A DNA stretch of 64,000 bases from positions 1-64,000 of the forward strand of contig JAMKCH010012649.1 of the NCBI GenBank assembly GCA_023653785.1, given 5' to 3'. A program made the translations under genes and the position numbers. The notes below the pieces were generated by a model. It was not told the DNA's origin and did not search any database. It saw only the letters and a program-made list of their open reading frames with translations. How positions within the stretch are numbered: position 1 is the first letter of the stretch; each line of letters begins with the position of its first letter. The DNA comes from Ophioderma brevispina (taxonomy: Eukaryota; Echinodermata; Ophiuroidea; Amphilepidida; Ophiodermatidae). This document shows positions 58,501 through 64,000 of this stretch, one piece after another.

Positions 58501-59351
58501 GGGGCATGGATGTCCTATGTACCTCAGGGCACGAAAGAGGATAGGAAGGTTGGTAAAGAAAAAATCTTGGCTTCGCATGGATAGACATCGCCACATTTGT
58601 CATATTTCACAGTAAGGGACTATCATGGGGGTGGGAGGGGGGGGAATTGATCCACCCTGTCGAAAATAAGACCAAATTGTTCATCCGGTCATAAGGTATC
58701 CAGATACATTTTGGTTGTTGTTGTTGTACATGTATATCGGTGTAAAAGAATATTTTATATTTAATCATCTTGAGAGATCATTCTGGAATCCCGAGGAGAA
58801 TTGGAGGACGTGGGTACTGTTCAAATAGTAACCCACGCCTTCCAGTTTACCGAGGGGACAAATAGATTCCACAAGAATCCGAATAAGATCGTCAAATAAT
58901 TGTTTTATATCATTCGTTCTTCATTGATTACGTAACAGTGAAGCTGAGGCTTACTAAACAAAAATAGGCGTATGCTTCACCGCTTCACATTTTTCCATTT
59001 GCTTTTTTTTACTATTCTCACTTTCCGCGCTACTATCGATGAATTTATTAGTTGGTCTTTGTTGATCTGAGTTGCAGTGTTATTTTCAGTGAGTGCATCC
59101 ACGTTGTTGTAACGGTGTCGTCTGCAAACGATGGTCAAAAAGTGAAATTAGCCTCAATTCAATTACAGCGTCAAGTTAAATCTAGAGCAATAACTAATGC
59201 GCACGTACATATACGTTGAGATATGTAAGTAGGAGTCTAATATTTATAAATAATATCAATAAGATAAATATACAAATAAAATGGTTATAGTTGTCCACAC
59301 TTCCCAACACAGATTGTACTGACCGCCGTGCCGGGCATATCCACTGACCTC
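58501..59351. other. Unannotated DNA
   Basis: No gene or clear repeat seen. Confidence 0.35.
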
Positions 59352-59546
59352 TACACATGGATAGCGGGCTGCCGCACTGCAGTTGAATGCTCGCCGAGTG
59401 TCACAACAGGAATTGTTTTTTTTACCTTGACAATATGGCAGGAAACAATGCATACGCCTGCTGGTGCACATATTCCACACAGATGTTCTATTGTTATACA
59501 AAATTCCTGTTGTGACACTCGGCGACCCAGACCCGCTATCCATGTG
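59352..59546. mobile_element. MITE with CACATGGATAGCGGG ends
   Basis: CACATGGATAGCGGGCT and, further in, CGCCGAGTGTCACAACAGGA are mirrored by TCCTGTTGTGACACTCGGCG and CCCGCTATCCATGTG. The left arm carries about 18 extra bases. Open frames on both strands come from the palindrome. Confidence 0.75.
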
Positions 59547-59864
59547 TGGGTCATTGGGCCTATCAAAGTAGGTCTAGTATATTGAAGCAATCAAGCGTCA
59601 ATTTAACTTCAAGTGACTATTCATTGAGTCCCGTCCTTAGATATCATTTCTTATTTGCTACTTGTTTTCTATATGCATTCATGTGAGGGATAACACCCTG
59701 GAAAATTCTGACCATGATTGGGTGTAATGAACTTTAATTTCAATAAAGGGGTTTCTATTTGATTTTACTAAAATACTCATAACATTACCTTGAAACAATC
59801 ATGCACATGCAGTTAAGGGCACCTTCACACCACGTAAAGGGGTCTTTTACAGCCTAATGGTATC

Positions 59865-60006
59865 ATGGTGAACAAACTAATTTAGGGGTTTGGCCATTTT
59901 GTTACCCACTGTGACACAGTGACATACTGACCTAGTGCCCTAATCAAGACGTCTTGTGACCTAATCGAGACGTTCAGCATCACTGACCTCTATATAGAGG
60001 TCAGTG
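59865..60006 (-). repeat. Dispersed repeat with a 26-base palindrome
   Basis: 59865-59932 matches 63269-63335 in reverse (TCAGTATGTCACT, AACAAAATGGCCA/ACAAAATGGCCAC, CCCCTAA). A perfect palindrome, CACTGACCTCTAT and its complement, lies at 59981-60006. Confidence 0.75.
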
Positions 60007-60033
60007 TTCAGTATGCGCAAAGCTAATGGAAGT

Positions 60034-60120
60034 CTCATTCTCAGACGGTCTATCGCTGCTCTGCTAAAGCTTCGATTACGCAAATTTGTGTATCCATGAC
60101 CGTCTGATGAATGAGAGTCA
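60034..60120. repeat. Short inverted repeat (CTCATTCTCAGACGGTC)
   Basis: CTCATTCTCAGACGGTC is mirrored by GACCGTCTGATGAATGAG, with a loop of about 50 bases. Confidence 0.7.
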
Positions 60121-60204
60121 GACTATACGCTAACGGGTGTATGTCCATTCGGACAAAGTCGCGCATAATTGTTTTTCCCGCGAAAGTGTTTGCGGTAGTA
60201 GTCT

Positions 60205-60546
60205 TTAACATTTCCCAACCTGGGGATCGCGACCCCAAAAAGGGGTCGTGGGCAAATGAGAAAGGTGCCGTGAAGCTACTTTTAAGTTTTATTTTTAAAA
60301 AGGGAAAGACTTCAGAAAATTAAATGTGCTTCTCCTCCCGGTCAATTTACGAATGTCGTTTAAATTAAACCCCGGTTTAAACCATCATATTTTCAAGATG
60401 TGAGGAACATTGGCCTGCAGACTTGGCGCAATGCCGAGTAACAAGCGGGGGGGGGGGGGGGTGGGGGTATAAAGGTCGGGGGGGGGGCGCCCCGTGATAT
60501 AATCATTTAAAATGAGGGTCATGGGAATAAAGTTGGAAACCCTGCG
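60205..60546. mobile_element. Possible hAT-like element
   Basis: TTTCCCAACCTGGGGATCGC with GACCCC on the left and GGGTCATGGGAATAAAG with TTGGAAACCC on the right form a loose inverted pair. GGTTCCCAACC...GGGTCGCGACC termini are familiar from hAT elements in animals. Two long G-runs lie at 60447-60461 and 60478-60487. Confidence 0.4.
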
Positions 60547-61535
60547 TTAGGACCGGCAGAATTAGCTCAACTGTATTAGGCCTACTAGTCGCTATCTCAA
60601 TTCATAAGTTTCTGAAATAGGCGTCTACGGTCTACATGTGCGCGGGGGAGTTGCTGCGTATTTATAACTCGCAGGCTATGCATTTCCTTTACGCGTTGTC
60701 ATGGTTCAGTCTGATGAGCTTGTCTGGCGGGAATATCCTGGCGTAGGCTTGACGCAAAGAAAAGGAATTGGAAGTGGAAGTCCAATACTTTCAAAACGTT
60801 AGGTGTTAACTTTTCCCTTAATGTCAATTCCCTTTATGAACTTAATTTTACCCCTAAACTTGGTCAGATTGAGCAAACCCTGAACTGTTGGAAACATATA
60901 GCGGAGCGGCCGAGCCTTGAAAAGTCCTCTAGTTTTCGAGTTACCCCTCCCCACCGTACAACAAAACACAACCACCTTTATTTGAAGGATAAATATATAA
61001 GATTGAAGAAAATGATGATTGTGGTTGAAATATTTGGTGGCAGGGATGATTTCTATGCCGAAAAATGAAATTTGGGCTGCAAGTTAAGCGAAATTATTAT
61101 TTTTTATATTTTTTAAGGTAAAATATTACAATCTTATTTTTATAGTATCCTTTTTGTTATTGATATAGGCTTTATACATTGCATAAAGGCTTCAGGTAAT
61201 ACTCGTTGTGGTGACATGTGATAAAAAAGGATGCTTTTTTTAGGAAAAAAGGTGATTTTAGGGCTAAAATTCTATACCCTTTATATATTGAATAAAACAG
61301 AAATCTATAATATAAATGTCAGAGATTGATAGTATTGCATGATGATTAAAATTTGTTTTGCTAAGAAATTAATAAATCTTGATACTCTTAAGTTTTTAGC
61401 CCAAAAACGTGATTTTTTTACCCAAAAAACACCCCTGCCACAAAATTTTTGACCACAACCATCATTTTTTAAAATTATTTATTACTATCTTTCGAATAGA
61501 AGTGGTTGCGTTTTGTTGTACCGAGGGGAAGGGTT
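60547..61535. other. Unannotated DNA
   Basis: No recognisable gene upstream of the LINE; AT-rich from about 61080. Confidence 0.35.
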
Positions 61536-62027
61536 GTCGACAATTTTGCAGTCCAAACCGCTCCACTAATAGGAATTTATCCATTTTGGGTAAAGTTACT
61601 GTTATCAAATCCCTATTGTTACCCCAGCTTCTGTATCTTTTTTCAGTGCTTTGCTTTAATATCCCTAAAATATTTTTTAGGAGATTGAATCATCTCCTTT
61701 ATAAATTCATTTGGAATGGGGGAAATAATCGAGTCAAAAGGGATATTTTATGTAATGATTATGATAATAGTGGGCTGCGGATGATTGATCCTCTTTTGTT
61801 TTCTCAGGCTCAAAAATCTATATGGGTGAAGCAGTTGCTTGACCCTGAATACTCCAGCTTTTGGGGAAAAAAATGGAAATTTCTGTTTTGGAAAATTTCC
61901 ACTCTGACTGGACAATCTTGTTGAGGTCTGATGCTCGGATAATGTTGATCAACTCTCTAACTGTCAGCAGCTCATTGAAAGTATTAAATTATGGTACTTA
62001 TACAAAAACAAATCTCAAGAGAATTTA

Positions 62028-62178
62028 GGTAGACGTTTCATATAGAAGTCCCATTGATGCAAATGAGGTATTACCATTCATTCCGTCAAGCACTACTGCA
62101 CAACGTCATACAGCGCATGACGGAATCAATTGTAATACTTCATTTGCATCAATGGGACTTCTATATGAAACGTCTACC
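62028..62178. mobile_element. 151-base palindromic MITE
   Basis: Terminal inverted repeats of about 60 bases start GGTAGACGTTTCATATAGAA and differ at only three or so positions. Flanking AGAATTTA (62020-62027 and 62179-62186) is an 8-base target duplication, as made by hAT-type transposases. No coding capacity. Confidence 0.9.
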
Positions 62179-62187
62179 AGAATTTAG

Positions 62188-62334
62188 CAGTCGCGGATCC
62201 AGGAAGGGGGTGGAGGGGGCGCGCGCATCTCGGTAATTCTGCAAATTCTTGCAAAATCAGCCCATTTTGGACAAGTTACAGCCTTTCAGCCCCCCGGTAA
62301 TTTTGACGTTTTTCAAATCCTGGATCCGCCCCTG
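62188..62334 (-). mobile_element. CAGGGGCGGATCCAG MITE, copy 2
   Basis: A 147-base element with ends CAGTCGCGGATCCAGG and CCTGGATCCGCCCCTG, inverted relative to 29369-29523. Flanking TTTAG (62183-62187 and 62335-62339) is a 5-base target duplication. The left duplication overlaps the 8-base duplication of the MITE just upstream. Confidence 0.9.
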
Positions 62335-63130
62335 TTTAGGATGGTCAGATTTTCATCTTCAAGACCCAATTTGGTGGAATAAAAATGTTCGCTTGAAATC
62401 CAAAAAGTTCTTTTTTTACCCTGTTTGGGATGAAAAAGGAATTCGTCATATTTCGGATCTTTTCCTAGGTCATAATTTTGTTAAGACCTTTGAAGATTTG
62501 GTCGTTGAATTTGACATTCCCATTAGTGACAAAAGGAAGTATAATTTTTTAATGAATGGAATTTATTTGGATTGGTTTCAGAACCCCAAGAATATTCAAG
62601 AAAATGTTTTTGAAAAAATATCGACCTCTCTTATGAGGGAAAATAAAGTTACGAAATATGTCTACTCCATTTTAAGGGACCAGGCTCCTGTTGAGGTTGA
62701 AAAGAAATGGATTGATTGTTTGGATGTCCCAGAAGAATTGGAATGGAATTATATTCACAATGTTAATTTCAAGTGCACCATTGAAACACAATTACGGTCT
62801 TTTTATTTTAAACGTTTTCATAGAGCAATTTGCACCAATCAGTTTCTTCATAAAATTCACAGAGTTGACTCACCAAATTGTTCTTTCTGTGAAAAATTTC
62901 CTGAAACCATTTTGCACTTATTTTGTGAATGTGAAAAGGTTTCCCACTTGTGGGATGATTTATGTTTTTTGATTAATAGTGTTTCTGGGGAAAATTTTAT
63001 TTTTTCAAATTTTGAAAAAATGTTTGGGGTTACAGATTCCTCAGAACATGATGATTGTAGCGAATTCAACAACCTTGTACTATGTTTTCTATTACGGTAC
63101 CCGATGAATCTGCAATTGAACATAACATGA

Positions 63131-64000
63131 TATTGACTGCTGAACACAATCCTGTTTATGTGCAACAAAGGGGTTTTGTGCCAGAAAGGTTCGAAGTACT
63201 TTGTTTATGAGACGGCAACACTACACAGCGTAATTATCCCGATTAGATATAATCATCCCGATTGGAGTGGGTCAGTATGTCACTATGTCACACGAAGTAG
63301 GTCACAAAATGGCCACACCCCTAATTTAGTTCTGTTACCTTATACTTACCATAGTCAAACAACTAAAATGTTTTCATTGTATAATGGTACTCTGCCCCGC
63401 ATAATTACGGAGGTTACACGAGCGAACAACAATCGCTCGCTAAAGTCGATGTCAAACTTGCATTCACGATCACATGAATGCTGAGGTGACAATAGCGACT
63501 GTTGAATCCAGAACAGACAATGTAGACTAAATTACACACCTGAAGTTGTCCGTTATAATAGAACATTGGTGTTTCCACACATGGGTGTTAATTGGTGAAC
63601 GTGACCGTGTTGGTTGATGTTGTCTATTTGTAAGCAAGAAGTAAACACTTTGAAATCTGCATACAAAGCCTGTCGGGTGAAGACCCAAACATGTATAGCG
63701 TAAAAGCTTATCAATACTTGACCATATTCAATTCAGTAGAGGCAAACTCAACCAAACAAAATTCGAATAGGTAAAGTAAAATAAAACAAACCAAACCAAA
63801 ATCAAATCAAACCAATCTTGGAAAACAACGCGACTACAAAGGGCAACAGTTTTTAGGCGATACATTACTCTTATTTTATCCACAAAGTTCACCGAATGTA
63901 TAAGAAGGAAGAATAAACGCTTCAGCCACTCTAAACGTAATGATATTCTGTTCAATCTAACTGAAATAAGTGATAAATACAATGCATTTTATAAATTTAT
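63131..64000. other. LINE 3' flank, dispersed repeat and unannotated DNA
   Basis: 63269-63335 is the inverted partner of 59865-59932. An A-rich AAACCAAACC tract is at 63770-63815. No gene found. Confidence 0.45.

Larger units (their letters stand above)
61540..63130 (+). pseudogene. L1/Tx1-like LINE ORF2 C-terminus, 5'-truncated
   Basis: 61565-61915 reads RNLSILGKVTVIKSLLLPQL, then FIWNGGNNRVKRDILCNDY and SGLRMIDPLLFSQAQKSIWV. This is the post-RT domain of L1/Tx1-type elements. After a stop at 61922 and two inserted MITEs (62028-62334), it resumes with WSDFHLQDPIWWNKN and runs to 63130. It ends in a zf-RVT-like region with CSFCEKFPETILHLFCECEK, where C, C, H and C are the expected zinc ligands. 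The 5' part with the RT core and endonuclease is absent. Confidence 0.85.

Overview
The window is AT-rich, gene-poor eukaryotic DNA made almost entirely of repeats. It carries remnants of at least three LINE types, a Penelope-like element, a tRNA-type SINE, and many short inverted-repeat DNA transposons (MITEs and foldback elements). This mix fits a marine invertebrate. The foldback structures recall sea-urchin TU elements, but the sequence alone does not fix the phylum. I see no complete host gene. The best host-gene candidate is a 93-base internal exon at 55439-55531 with strong splice signals on both sides, so part of the window may be intronic. A 172-codon ORF at 34956-35474 behind a TATA-like box is a weaker candidate.

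Layout. 1-9 kb: quiet DNA with G-runs, a degenerate duplicated segment (2.3/3.0 kb), a SINE (3.47-3.84 kb), a cluster of hairpin repeats (4.8-5.75 kb) and a TTAA-flanked MITE. 9-18 kb: a T-rich tract, a decayed LINE (11.3 kb), a MITE and a 0.9 kb inverted repeat (15 kb). 18-33 kb: a LINE end, two copies of one foldback family (19.8 and 27.7 kb), a Penelope remnant (24.3 kb), several MITEs and three direct duplications with homopolymers at or near their joins. 33-41 kb: sparse dispersed repeats, then a palindromic satellite (36.86-39.79 kb) broken up by hAT-like elements.

41.0-53.8 kb is the most striking part. A LINE on the minus strand (pieces at 53360-53550 and 42531-42671) is split by a 10.7 kb insertion, 42672-53355. 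That insertion has ~0.3 kb terminal inverted repeats, then inverted minisatellite arms, and a core of direct and inverted ~0.7 kb units built on a GTAAC/GTTAC dyad. Taking out the insertion and one copy of a 5-base repeat (AACAG) rejoins the LINE in one reading frame. This is a candidate undescribed giant foldback element. It holds other transposons, including one with a possible first coding exon (44533-44614). A piggyBac-like TTAA element sits next to it in the same LINE.

54-64 kb: more TTAA and hairpin elements, the candidate exon, a second type of LINE end (57.6 kb), and an L1/Tx1-like LINE (61.5-63.1 kb) broken by two MITEs inserted at the same spot. Nothing here works together as a pathway; the window records successive transposon insertions. 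Some direct duplications may be assembly artefacts.
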